From Cercozoa sp. M6MM (taxonomy: Eukaryota > Endomyxa: Ascetosporea): 64,000 nucleotides of DNA. Under the pieces are notes generated by a model, which saw only the letters and a program-made list of their open reading frames with translations, had not been told where the DNA came from and searched no databases. Made by a program: the position numbers and the translations under genes. This document shows positions 43,500-54,802 of this stretch, in pieces; the stretch's first letter is position 1; the number at the start of each line of letters is the position of its first letter. The stretch lies in NCBI GenBank assembly GCA_040357565.1, contig JBDODJ010000044.1. One strand, written 5' to 3'.

Positions 43500-43680
43500 C
43501 CCCCATTCCAGTACTGGTAGTTAGTCAGTTGAGTCTTGTAGGAAACCAACAAAGTAGTTCCTCTGCACCAGTCTGGGGTGGGTCACAAGAGCATGGTCGT
43601 GTCTCGTCTGCCGCCCGCTTAGGGTAGGACCATACATTCCAGTACTGGGTTTCTTAGTAGACTGAACTAACTGACAAATT
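43500..43680. repeat. Dispersed MITE-like repeat, copy A
   Basis: Bases 43524-43608 match, in inverted orientation and at roughly 80 percent by eye, bases 51080-51163. The best core is TGCACCAGTCTGGGGTGGGT near 43564. In copy A a 14-base direct repeat (CATTCCAGTACTGG) occurs at 43504-43517 and 43635-43648, and similar GTTAGTCAGTTGAG-type sequences lie near both ends in roughly inverted form. No coding capacity was seen, so a small non-autonomous element or intergenic repeat family is likely. It sits in the convergent interval between the AP-4 mu and RhoGAP stops. Confidence 0.55.
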
Positions 43681-43762
43681 ATAACCGAGCGAACGTAAAG
43701 CTTCGGTGCGCTGAAGCGCGGCGCTAGCCCCGCGGCCATCGATGCTATCCGATCAGAGGCAA

Positions 43763-46700
43763 TCAAACCTCGTCAAGCAGGTCAAGCAGCTTGTCGGAGT
43801 CGAGGTCCTCGCAGAGAACGGGCACGTCGGTATCGCCGGCACTGGCAGGTCTCTTGTGTTGGGCAGACGGTTTCGGCAGTGCTTGGAGTTCAGGTTCGGG
43901 GACACCAAGGTCCTCGTCCTCACTGAGTTCCTCCAGCGACTGCATTCTTAGAACTTGCGTTCCTCTGAACACAGACAAAGTGCCAACGTTTCAACAACAC
44001 AACACATGGAGCATAACGGTACGGCGCGACAGGGAGTGCGTCGAACACCTCGCCTGCGAGAGCACTGCCGACGTCGGATCTTGGCGAGGCAGGCGCAAGG
44101 GCAGTGGGAGACATCTGCGCCGTCTTAAGCGGTCCAACGGCAGTCACATCGACCGTAGCAGCGCGACGTCGCACCGGTAGCTCCATCTCGTGCTCGTGCA
44201 TCGCGGCCACTCGAGGAACCGCGTCGGCGCCCTTGGTGCGCGAGTCAGTGTCCGCCTTGACGCTTGAAGGACTGGTGTTCGCGAACAAGAAGTCACTCAC
44301 TCGCACGCGAGGCTTGTTGCTCTACAAGCAGGGGATACAGGCAGGGTATACAGGCAGGACTCGAGTTAATGGAGGGAAACTACCGCTTCGCGGTGCAGAC
44401 TGTGGCGTCGTGCAGTTCGACTGGCCGTGCGTTTCGGTTGCGGCGTGCGCGACTGAAGGCGCAAGGCCTCGCGCAGTGGCATCTCCGACTCGGAGGAGGT
44501 GTCGGTCTCTGTCTCTGCCTCGGCTTGCTCGGCGAGTTGCTGCGGCTGTTGCTGCAGGCGCTGCAACAGACGCTGCGTTTCCTCATCGGCGCCCACGGTC
44601 TGCGCCAGCAGCACGGCAAAGCCACGCTCGGTATTGGCGCGCAGCAGCAGCGTGTGCGCGTCCAGCGACGGATTCCGCAAGATTGACGGTGCAAACACGA
44701 TCTGCGAGAGGGCAAGGATCAAGGGAGACGGGGGGGGGTAGGAGATAGGAGTAGTGAGAGAACGCACGGCCAGGTTGTCCAGCGACATACGCGAGTGCTC
44801 CTCCTCGGCAGCACTCTCTAACATGAGCGACGCCACCACCCGCAAGGCTGCAACAACGCACGGCAATAACAGTGTGTGTGGGGGGAGGTAAGAAGAGGGG
44901 AAGGGAAGGGAGGGAAACTACCTCGCTGATTTAGTGCGGGCACCTTGTTCAGCACAGTGAGCACGCGCTGTCGCGCCGCATCGCGCGGAGCCTCGTCCTT
45001 GCCGCGCTGCGCGACTCGCCAGGCATCGAATGCGCCGATGCACTCGTCGTAGAACTCCTGCGGAATCAACGGTTCCTTCAACGAGCGCAGCCACTCCTTC
45101 AGCATCGCCGCCGGCGTGATCGGATCGTTTGCCGCGCGCACCAGTGACTCGGCGGCTGGCACATGTCACCGGGTCCCAAGCAAGACAGGTCAAGGATGAA
45201 AAACACACACAGTCTCCTACCCTCCAAGTCGCCACGAGCCAGTGCGGTACGAAGCGACTGCAGCTCACTCGGACGAGCCGACAGACGGAAGATGCCGTCG
45301 GTACGCAGACCGTGCCCTGCGGGTGAGAGTTGGCCCATCGGGCATGTACTCAGGTCCGGAGACAGGTATTGGTACGATCAGGGAGTAGTACCCGTAGAGC
45401 GCACAAGTTCCGGCAGCAGTGTGAGCACACGCGGCACCAACAAACCGTCCTGCATCGCCTCTTCCAACTGTGAGTCAGGGCACATGAGACCGACACAGGT
45501 GTCACATATGCAGCTACCGTATGTGCAGACATCTGCTCGGCCTGTCGCCATGGCTTCAGGTTGAACGAGAACTCTTCAAACTTGGATGCCTCGTCTGCAC
45601 ACGCGCATACCAGTCACGTTCAGAGCAGCACGTGTGGTAGTCTCAGAGGAGAAACCTGGTACCAACTGCAGTCAAGGCAAGTGGCACTCGGTTTCGCTCC
45701 GTCTTGCGCAAGGCATCGGCCAGCGATTGGAGGTCACGCGCGGCTTCGACGTCCTCGCAATCGCCTTCAAAGCGCTCGTACTCAGAGCTGTGCACAAAGG
45801 AGGTGCCAGGTCAAGGAGGTGTCACGATGTTCAGACACGGGGGGGGGGGGGTTACCCGTCGCCGCCAAGGTCAACGAGTAGTTGCCGGAACGACTGTGCC
45901 ACGCACTTCTGGAGCACTCGTTTCGTCGTGAGAATGCGCATGCTTTCGTCCGAACATTGTTGCGCCACCTGATGTAGGGAATAACACGATAGATTGAAGC
46001 AGGATTGTCGAGGTGAGTGGCGTCAAATGAAGATTCATCTACCACACTGCTGATAGCGATTCGTGCTGCGCGTGATCGTTCGTTTGCTTGTTCAACAGTC
46101 TTCATGTACTGCGTACACAGAAAAATATAGATGCATGGCAGCATTGGCAACAAACAAGACCAGTCTGACTTACCTTCTCTTCGGCAGCTTCGGCAGCCGC
46201 AATGAGTTTTTTTGCGTTCTGTTTCGTGTTCTGCATCAAGCAGAATAAAATTGGAAGAAACACCAAGGACAGCAACCCGAGTGCTTAGTGCTGTGATACC
46301 TTTGTTGCCTTGTTCTTTCGTCTCCAGAAGCCCTTGTCTTCGGTAGCATCCTCCTCCTGCGACTGCGACTGAGCCAGCACGGCATCGACGGCTGCTGCAC
46401 TCTCTCGGTGCACCCTACGACAGCACTGCGTTCGGCAAACCAACAGAAAACAAGAGTAGTGGCTACGTTTGCACATCTGTGGCTGCCTGAGAGATCTGGA
46501 GCGCCGCTTTTTGCGCCACACGCTTGTACTTCTGACGGCTACATAGACACAGAGGCATACGGCAGGGTGTATCAGGGAGGGAGAATGACAACAACACACT
46601 TGTCAGCAAGCTGTCGTTCCAACACAAGGAGAGCACTGGCACCGCCTTCTCGCAGTGCGTCGGCGAACTGCTGGTAGCCCTGTGCGGCATCGCTCAGCCA

Positions 46701-47031
46701 GTCCAGCATGCTCGTAATCGCCACGGCCGACGAGCGCATGGGCCCGGAGCAGATCGCGTCCATCTGCGGGCGCGATTGCGTCACCACGCGCGTCAGTTCC
46801 TGCATTGAAGAGTGAATGTAAAAGGTAGAAACTAAGGGGCAAGAAAACAGTACGGAAGCCAAGGTGGCGTGCATTTTTGACACGTCGCGAAGTAGTTTCC
46901 GCAGCCTCTGCTCAAAGTTCGCACATCACCTGACATAGTTTCAGTGAAGGTCAGATGCTCACCACCGTGGCATCAGCCGTTGCCGTTGCGTGATCTCGGA
47001 TCGTCGCGAATCGTAGATCGCGAGTGTCCAT
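43763..47031 (-). CDS. RhoGAP protein with F-BAR-like N-terminal helical domain
   Basis: The start at 47031 gives MDTRDLRFATIRDHATATAD joined to RLRKLLRDVSKMHATLAS and ELTRVVTQSRPQMDAICSGP, followed by long helical exons (MLDWLSDAAQGYQQFADALR, YKRVAQKAALQISQAATDV, NTKQNAKKLIAAAEAAEE, YMKTVEQANERSRAARIAI), consistent with an F-BAR membrane-curving domain. The RhoGAP domain follows near 44.7-45.5 kb: GLRTDGIFRLSARPSELQSL, LKEWLRSLKEPLIPQEFYDE, and IVFAPSILRNPSLD. The arginine in GIFRLS is the expected catalytic finger that speeds GTP hydrolysis on Rho-type GTPases. The C-terminal part is low complexity (Gln-rich, then acidic) and ends LCEDLDSDKLLDLLDEV at 43763. The architecture resembles srGAP/Rgd1-type proteins that couple membrane shape to actin. 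The RhoGAP call is firm and the F-BAR call moderate. Confidence 0.8.
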
Positions 47032-47393
47032 CCTACAAGATTTAGCATCAAGGTTCCTTGATGGTGCTGAAGGGGCACATAGGCTGTCCAACAGGAAAGG
47101 TACAATTGTATGATCGAAGAAGCAAACACAGACCTAGCTTGATGACAGTAACAGGGATTTATTGTTGCACACGAGTACTGTGCAGTATTGTACTGTCGTG
47201 TCGACAGGCGTATTATCACAAAATGGCCTGTGGGCTGATTGTTTCTGGCTCAGATGATGAGCCGTGTACAGCAATCCAGCCCTGCTCCGGGCTTGAAACT
47301 CGCAGTTCTATACAGTACCACTGTGCCGTTCTAGGTGCTCATTGAGTCGATTTGTAGATCCTCAAGTGCGACTCCTTGCTTTTGTTTTTCGAC
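47032..47393. promoter_or_regulatory. Bidirectional promoter region between RhoGAP and DPP5 genes
   Basis: 362 bases between divergent starts, with several short near-palindromes around GTACTGTGCAGTATTGTACT near 47175. No exon recognised. Confidence 0.35.
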
Positions 47394-48874
47394 ATGAAGC
47401 TCTTGTTGTCTAGCAGTAAGACTCTCCCTTCTCCCTTTGTGCCTCTTCACTTCAGCCTCTGCCTGCAGTTCTTTTCGCGAGCGCGTGTGCGCGTCCTTAT
47501 GAGCACAAGGATGCTTTAGAGGCGGTGTCGCTTGGTGCTCCCACTGCCTGGGCTGAGCACCCCGAACTTGTGGCCTTCTCCCGCTCGCAGCACTCGTTGG
47601 CCGCCAACGCCAAGACCAGTCGTCTGCAACAGCTCGATCTGCGCACGCAGGAGCTCAGGGACATCACGCTGGACGGCGACTTTAAGAGCCCGTCGCAGCC
47701 GCAGTTCGTGTCGCCGCGCGAAGTTCTTTTCTTGGACGACGGCGCTGTACCTTGATTGAACACACCCTCGTGTATGTGTATCTACTGCATTGCAGCTGTA
47801 CTACGTCGACACTCGCTCGCGTGCCACGCGCCTGGTGCTAGAGACGCCGCAGAAGATTGAGACATTCAAGGTACCCCACTCCCTGCCCGTCGTTACCGTC
47901 GTATGCATGCATCCATGCGCAAACAGGTTGACCCCAAGTCGGGCGTTCTCGCCTTTGCTGTGACTGTTGTCTGCCCGGATGACACGTATATCGACCTGCT
48001 TCCAGATAACAAACGCCGGCTTGTATATATATATATATATATATAATGGTCTGTATAGGGAGGTGTGTCTCGACATGGCTGCCAGCAAGGACTGGCTTGA
48101 GAAGCAGGCCAAGGTAGATTTAGTTGCAAGAGTAATATGATGCTTTACAAAACTCCGCTGCCCTGAGTAGGAGCCGCAAACGGCGCGTGCCTGGGACAAG
48201 CTGCCGATGCGTCACTGGGATCAGTGGACGCAGGCGCAGACTGTACCCTTCCCCGACTTTTGCACTCACTCTGGGTTGAACACGTGTGTGTCTGTGTCTG
48301 TGTCTCTGTGTCTGTCTGATATGGCTGTGTGTGTGTCTGTGTAGAGACGCCATGTGCACGTCGCTGTGCTGGACTCGTCGACGTGGATGCTGCGTGAGTC
48401 GCCTCGGTACTGCCATGTGTGCCTTCTGGACCTGGTTGAAGTGCGCACTATGTGCATTAATGTGTGGACGCAGGGACATCATGGCCACCATGAAGCAGGA
48501 TTGTCCGCGTCGTCCTTTTGGCGGCAGCGACGACTTCGACATTGCGCCCGGCGGTGACGAGATCGTTTTCGCCGCCAAGACGAGCGCCAGTACGTTTATG
48601 TTCCTCCTCGCTCTTGATTCGAGTAGTCTCTGTGCAGGCGATGAGGCGTGGTCTACCGACGTTGATATCTACACGGTGTCGCTCGAGGGCGAAAAGTTCG
48701 TGCCGAAGAAGATCACGCATACCTCCGCCTACGAGACCAACCGTGCCTTTGGCTTTTTGCATTGGCGTATGCGGGGATATGCAATTGATATTGCAGCCGT
48801 GTACACTCCGGACAGTGAGTCGATCGTGTTCCTCGCCATGCGTACCCCCAAGAACGAGGCTGATCGCGTAGACC

Positions 48875-48911
<37 letters not shown>

Positions 48912-50904
48912 CCTTCCTACCTTTCCTAGAACTTCCAAATTGATAGAACCGTATCGCGGTGTACAACCGTCGCACTGGTGAGATCGCCATGCGCACCGAG
49001 CATATCGATCTGAGCTTCCACTCGCTCGCCTTCGTGCCAGGTGGTACCCACAGTTCTCCCACTAGGCCAGGGATGTGAAGGTCACTACCTAACTCTCGTG
49101 CCTTAGAGAGCGATCACGTGATCGCAACGGCGCAGCAGCAGGGCCACGACGTGATCTTTGACGTCCCGCTTGGCGACGGCGCCATCAAGTCCCTGTCTGG
49201 CAAGGTACAATGAATGGGGCTGCCTTCATTATGTTAGACGGGTATTGATACTGTCTTGTTTACAGGGCGCCGCAGGCGGTGTGCTTCCGCTTAAGGACGG
49301 CCGTATTCTCCAGTGAGCTTTCCTCCTGTCCCTTCTGTTTTTTTTTTACTCGCGTTTGGGTGCAGCACGCTGTCGAACATGCATGTCCCTGCCGACATTG
49401 CTATCGATGGCAAGAGGATCACCAGCGTGAACGAGGCCCACTTCCGCGGTGCGTGTCGGCTGTGTTGTGCCATGTGTGTGTGTGTGTGTGTGTGTGTGTG
49501 AGTGTGTGTGTATGTGTGTGTGTGTGTGTGTGTGTGAGTGTGTGAGTGGTGTGTGAGTGCAGATGTCGACATTGCACCGCTGGAGGAGTTCCGATTCGCT
49601 GGCTGGAACGACGAGGAGACGCAGTATTTTTTGCTTTCTGTCTGTTCCTGTGCCTGTGTCTGTGTCTGGCGATACTTTTTGTGTAGTGCGTGGCTGGTTA
49701 AGCCCGCCGATTTTGACCCGTCCAAGAAGGTAGCTTGCCCTCTCTGGTCCCTGTCCGAACTTGTATAGGTGTTTGTGCAACAGTATCCGGTTGCGTTCCT
49801 CGTGCACGGTGGTCCCGAATCTGCGTGGTATGTTGCCACCTCCTTGCTCTGTTGTTGGCCCTGTCGATATCTTGTGTTCTGCAGGCTGGACGGCTTCAGC
49901 ACGCGTTGGAACCCGTACTCGTTCGCCGGCGCCGGTTTTGTCACCGTCGCTGTCAACTTCCACGGTACTGCGGCACATTTGCTTTTCTTATATATCTGGA
50001 TGTATGCTCATTGTGCTGTCGCAGGCTCGACGGGCTACGGTCAGGACTTCACGGACTCCATCGTGGGTACTGATCCCCTCCCCCAGGGTATCTATCGTGG
50101 GGTACCTTTGGTTGTTGCTGTAGGTCACTGGGGTGACCGTCCGTATGAGGACTTGCTGAAGGCGCTCGATTACATGGAGGAAAACCTGCCCTTCTGCGAC
50201 ATGGACAAGGTGGTCGCTGCAGGTACTCCGTTCCTCTATCTTTTTATATGCCATTTTACCCCCCCCCCCCTCCTCCAGGTGGCTCCTACGGCGGTTTCAT
50301 GTCGAACTGGCTCCACGGCAACGCCGGCGACCGTTTCGCTGGTTTTGTCGTGCACTCGGGAATCTTCGACAACAAGGCAATGTACTACACGACCGAGGAA
50401 CTCTTCTTCAGCGAGTACGAGAACGGCGGCCGACCTCCGTAAACTCTCTTTATATTCAGAGGGTATGATCACTGGAAGCACGTTTGTTTTGCACTGCACT
50501 GCAGGTACGAGGATGAGGATAAGTACCAGGAGTTCAACCCGTCGCTGCACGTGAAGAACTGGTCCAAGCCGACCCTTGTTATCACCGGTGGTACCAAAAT
50601 ATCACAGAACTCCTACGGCGAAATATCTTGGGTGTACGTGTGTACATTGTGCGATCTAAGATCTCGACTACCGAGTGCCGGAAACCCAGGCGATTGCTGC
50701 CTTCACGGCCCTTCAGCGACAAGGCATCCCTTCGCGCTTCCTGTACTGCTGCCAGTTCTTGGACACTCTAATGGATGTATTACACCCTTTTTGGACAGGC
50801 ATTTCCCGGGAGAGAACCACTGGATACTGCAGCCGGCGAACTCGATTCGGTGGTACAACGAGGTCATCGACTGGATGAAGAAGTGCACGGCTGACGACGA
50901 GTAG
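47394..50904 (+). CDS. DPP5: Secreted dipeptidyl-peptidase 5-like serine peptidase (S9 family)
   Basis: The start at 47394 and the first splice give a signal peptide (MKLLLSSILFASACA) followed by YEHKDALEAVSLGAPTAWAE. The middle is a beta-propeller with repeats such as LYYVDTRSRATRLVLETPQK. The catalytic alpha/beta-hydrolase part is clear: FLVHGGPESAW near 49800, VNFHGSTGYGQDFTDSI near 49960-50065, the nucleophile motif GGSYGGFMSNW near 50280, the Asp region DYRVPETQAIAAFTAL near 50660, and the His in FPGENHWIL near 50810. It ends WYNEVIDWMKKCTADDE with stop at 50904. The order Ser-Asp-His and GxSxGG place it in S9C, closest to DPP5, which removes dipeptides from peptide N-termini in the secretory or extracellular compartment. 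One intron is a (TA)n tract and others contain (TG)n. Confidence 0.88.
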
Positions 50905-51648
50905 GAGCTCTAACTTGTCGCTGTAATCGCGCGCGTCAACGATTCCTAAGCCATTTCGCTTTAATTGGCTGTTGTTCTAGTAACAGGCGCAGCTTTCCTC
51001 CTGCCCTAGATTGGTGCAGCCTGCGGGACTACATCGATTAGTCGCAGTGTTTATTTGTACTGTGCAGTAGTACCGAATCGACCCAAACACGGCTATGCTC
51101 TTGACCCACCCCAAACTGGTGCAGGGGAACTACATAGTTGGTTACCTAGAAGCCTCAACTTAACTATCAAATCATGGGCATGCCCCCGGATTCGCGAAGC
51201 GATTTAGAAAAAGCCAACCGTTAGACGTTGCGGCTTTCCGAGTTTCCTTGAACCTAAAAATTTGTTCTTGGGGTGTCTAGTATGTTTAGGTAGTTTCTGT
51301 ACCCTGGGATGATATAAACTTGACAACAGGGATTTTCCCCGTACAAGACCAGAGAAAAATAACGCCTCGCCGATCCTGAACGGAGACGTTAAACGGACAT
51401 CGTTCTCTCGCCTGAAACCAACAGCAAACTCCAAGAAGTAGTAAACCATGTATGCACACAGTGCACGCAGAGATCCAGGGGGCGGAGAGAGGGGCAAGGG
51501 AAGTGAGGCGCCTCCTTAATGTGGTCGAAAGAAGAAAATGAATGAAATGAGAAGAAGTAAAAAGTATTTCGTAGTTTCAAATTGTCAGTCCAGCGATCTG
51601 GAGCGCATAGAGACGAAACAGGGTGTAATTACAGCGTTCAGGGAGACA
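50905..51648. other. Intergenic stretch containing a dispersed repeat
   Basis: This lies between the DPP5 stop and the phosphatase start. It contains copy B of the dispersed repeat at 51080-51163 and a related shorter unit near 51001-51045. No supported gene; open frames near 51200-51540 have no similarity. Confidence 0.45.
51080..51163. repeat. Dispersed MITE-like repeat, copy B (inverted)
   Basis: The reverse complement of this stretch aligns with 43524-43608, with core TGCACCAGTTTGGGGTGGGT. A partial second unit sits just upstream (GATTGGTGCAG then GGGACTACAT near 51010-51035), suggesting internal tandem structure. Confidence 0.55.
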
Positions 51649-52799
51649 ATGTTCATTGCACGATCATCGATCCGGTTTTCTTGCGGTGCTGGCGTCAGCA
51701 GACGGTGGCTGCAGCACCCTCTGCTGTCGAGCAGTGAGGTCCGTGAGCACTATGAAGGGTACCAATTCTGTCCATTCGTACCCGGTGAGCGACGGAACGG
51801 TTGTATTATTATTATTTTTTGTTTTTTATTTTTCCGTTTTGTTTTGTTTTGTTTTGCTTTGTTTTTGCTTTTGTTTCGGGCAACGGCTGTTTTACTGTGT
51901 TTTTGTTTTGTCTTGTATGATACTGTAGTTGTATGAATGTCACACGAGAACGCGTTTTGTTTGTAGCTTCATCTGTGACCTCGACGGTGTGTTGTACCAC
52001 GGCGAGAGCCTCCTGGTATGTTGTTTTCCGCTGTCCGTCGGATGAAGTTTCGTCTCTTCATTTGTATTCTCCGCGCGTGCAGCCCGGTGCAGCAGAGTTC
52101 GTCGAGTTCTTGCAACGCAGCAATAAACGCTTCTTGTTCCTCACCAACTCGAGCGAGCGCACTCCGCGCGAACTGTCGCGAAAGCTGGCTCGAATTAGCG
52201 ATGGCAAGTATGTTTCCGTTCACCACTGTTCATACCAGTGCCCGTTCGGGTTTGTGAATGCTGTGCGTGTGTGTGTGTGTGTGTGCGTGTGTGTGTGTGT
52301 GTGTGTGTGCGTGTGTGTGTGTGTGTGCGTGTGTGTGTGTGTGTGTGTGTCGTGTCGTGTCGTGTCGTGTCGTGTCGTGTCGGATGTATCCTTGCGCTGT
52401 GTTTAGGATCGATGTACCGCCCGAGCACTTCTACACGTCAGCTCTGGCCACTGCTGAGTTCGTGCATTCACAGGTAACTCTACCCCACACCCGCATACAG
52501 TACGTAGATGAGGTTTGGGACTGTGTGGGGTGTGTGTGTGGGGGGGGGGGGTTGTGTGGACACGTGGCTCGGGGTATGTTGACGTTCTAGTGCCCCAACG
52601 CAACGGCCTACGTGATTGGCGAGCCGGGTCTTCTGTCTGCCGTTGCCAAGGTGCCTGCCTGTCTCGATAAATTTCGACCGCAACAAAGCAGCCAACATGT
52701 CCATTTGACTTGTTCATACGCCTGCCGTGTAGGCCGGAATTCAAGTCAACACCTGCGGAACAGATGTTGACTTTGTCATCGTGGGAGAGGTAGCGATGT

Positions 52800-52841
<42 letters not shown>

Positions 52842-53657
52842 TGTGCTTCCTTTGGGATACCCTTAAATTTGCCTGTGCGGGTGTGGTGAACTGCGCAGAC
52901 ACAGTCGTACGCACTCCCGAGTATCGAGTTGGCCACCAAGCTGGTCTGCAATGGCGCTCGACTTATTGTGAGTTCACATCGCTTTTGTATTTCACTGTGT
53001 CCCTCTACTGACCAGTGTCAGGGTGTCTGGCCACAACCAGAAGACAACGACTAAATTTACTGGCTGTGTGGAACTCTCTTGCAGGGCACGAATGCCGACG
53101 TGCGAGACAAGACGCCGGACTCGTTCAAACCTGCCTGCGCTGCACGTATACGTATATCTAGATCTGCCTACTTGGATGCATCATCTTGTTCTCGTGTGAT
53201 TGCGTGATTGCGTGATTGCGTGCTTGTGTGGTTGCGTGATTGCGTGCTTGCGTGCCTGGGTGATTGCACGATTGTGTGTTTCTATTGATTGCGTGTTTGT
53301 GTACTTGTGTGATTGTGTGATTGTGTGATTGTGTGATTGTGTGATTGTGTGATTGTGTGATTGTGTTGATAATGTCAATGCGCACGCGGTAGTGATCAAG
53401 CCAATCGAGATGGCATCCGGACGGGCGGCGCACTTTGTCGGCAAACCGTCGCCTCTGATTATGTACCGTAGTTCTGTTGGTCTCTTGGTACTGTGTATCA
53501 AATGTCTGTGCCTGTACGAGACAATGCTGACAATGGAGTTGGAGTTTTGCAGGCGTGCTGCCCTCGGCGAGTTGGGCGTGGAGCCCCACAAGTGCTGCAT
53601 TGTTGGTACACCTGCCGTCCTCCTCTGGAATAACGCATGACTGCACGGCACGCACTC

Positions 53658-53708
<51 letters not shown>

Positions 53709-54402
53709 GGTGTGTGTTGGTGTGTGTTGGTGTGTGTTGGTGTTGGTGTTGGTGTTGGTGTTGGTGTTGGTGTTGGTGTTGGTGTTGGTGTTGGTGTTGG
53801 TGTTGGTGTTGGTGTTGGTGTAACGAATGTGCATGTACCTTGTGGCCCACAGGTGACAACATGCAAACCGACATCCAAGCCGGCGTTGATGCCGACATCA
53901 NNNNNNNNNNNNNNNNNNNNNNNNNNNNNNNNNNNNNNNNNNNNNNNNNNNNNNNNNNNNNNNNNNNNNNNNNNNNNNNNNNNNNNNNNNNNNNNNNNNN
54001 CCCCCCCCCCCCCGGGATGCGAGTGTGGGCCATTATGTGTGGACAGGTTCTGGTATTGTCGGGCGTAACGAGGGCCGAGGATGTCGAGAACTACGCGTTC
54101 CGTCCGCATCTGATTGTCAACAGTGTCGCGGATCTGCTCAGCCACAACGACGAGCACGAACACCAGTACGTTCTTCCCTCCTTCCCTCCTTCCCTCCTTC
54201 CCTCCTTCCCTCCTTCCCTTGTTTCCTCCCTTCCCTCCTTCCCCTTCCCTCCTCCCTTCCCTCCTTCCCTCCTTGTTTCCTTCTTTCCTGCCATGTCCAT
54301 GTTGCACTCGTGGCATGAGCAGCAAGGTTGTGGCGGCCAAGCCCAGCAACAAGCAGCTCGGCGTGCATGCACTCACACACGACGATGACGACCACAGTGC
54401 AA

Positions 54403-54453
<51 letters not shown>

Positions 54454-54556
54454 AAGCTGTAGTAGTGACAGGAGTTTTATGGGACTGGCTAGAAGGGAAG
54501 CGCTCGACGAGGCCGCGTGTGTCGCGCTCGAGCACGAACACGTGACACCGTTCTAA
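51649..54556 (+). CDS. HAD-family IIA phosphatase (NagD/phosphoglycolate phosphatase-like)
   Basis: The first exon (start 51649) is basic and Ser-rich (MFIARSSIRFSCGAGVSRRW), like a mitochondrial presequence. The HAD motifs follow in order: motif 1 FICDLDGVLYHG near 51970, motif 2 FLFLTNSSERTPRELSRKL near 52135, the cap region DVPPEHFYTSALATAEFV near 52410, GTNADVRDKTPDSFKP near 53090, the Lys motif HFVGKPSPL near 53430, and motif 4 CCIVGD then NMQTDIQAGVDADI near 53600-53900. These are the HAD subclass IIA signatures of NagD and p-nitrophenyl or phosphoglycolate phosphatases. Bases 53901-54000 are a gap. The C-terminus reads FRPHLIVNSVADLLSHNDE, then SNKQLGVHALTHDDDDHS, and a last exon ending VALEHEHVTPF at 54556; the final two exons are less certain. 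Substrate cannot be told from sequence. Confidence 0.8.
52263..52382. repeat. (TG)n followed by (TCGTG)n
   Basis: A TG tract with occasional GC variants passes directly into about six copies of the pentamer TCGTG (52350-52382), inside a phosphatase intron. Confidence 0.9.
53190..53366. repeat. Degenerate (GTGATT)n-type repeat, intronic
   Basis: Imperfect copies of GTGTGATT and GCGTGATT cover about 175 bases of an intron in the phosphatase gene, becoming perfect at 53300-53365. Confidence 0.85.
53660..53820. repeat. (TG)n grading into (TTGGTG)n hexamer
   Basis: A TG tract to about 53706, then four TTGGTGTGTG units, then about 14 perfect TTGGTG-type units up to 53820; a step-wise expansion within one intron. 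Confidence 0.92.
53901..54000. other. Assembly gap (100 N)
   Basis: A run of 100 N followed by a C13 run, within the phosphatase gene after motif 4. Confidence 0.95.
54170..54290. repeat. (CTTCC)n pyrimidine repeat, intronic
   Basis: Imperfect TCCCTCCT and CTTCC units fill most of an intron near the 3' end of the phosphatase gene; all pyrimidine in the sense direction. Confidence 0.88.
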
Positions 54557-54802
54557 CTGAACCGCGCGTTGTGGCAGAGCCACATCCGATCGCAATTGCA
54601 ATGGAACGGCGTGAAAGTTGCCGGCGTATTAACCACGCGCACGCTGACCCAGAACGCTGCGCGATGGCGTAGTGATACTATCGTATTGTTTAACTAGGAG
54701 CATCCATTTTCATTTGTTCGGTTTTCAGTTTAAGTTCGCCAGGTTAAGCGCCGGTCGGGTTAGTTGTAGTGTAGATAGCATCCGTCTGGTCGTTTACTAC
54801 GT

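Noticed and set aside
43382..43627. Plus-strand frame just after the AP-4 mu stop
   Set aside because: It overlaps the dispersed repeat and shows no protein-like composition.
44710..45860. G or C homopolymer runs (for example near 44729 and 45840) as possible quadruplex or regulatory elements
   Set aside because: They are single homopolymer runs in introns, without the four-tract spacing of a quadruplex, and are more likely slippage-prone intron filler.
51780..51936. Phe/Leu-rich hydrophobic frame after the first phosphatase exon
   Set aside because: It is a T-rich intron that starts GTACCA and ends TTTGTAG; splicing it out joins the presequence exon to the HAD motif 1 exon in frame.
53700..53820. 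Regular hexamer array that could suggest a CRISPR
   Set aside because: Units are 6 bases with no spacers, so it is a simple tandem repeat.
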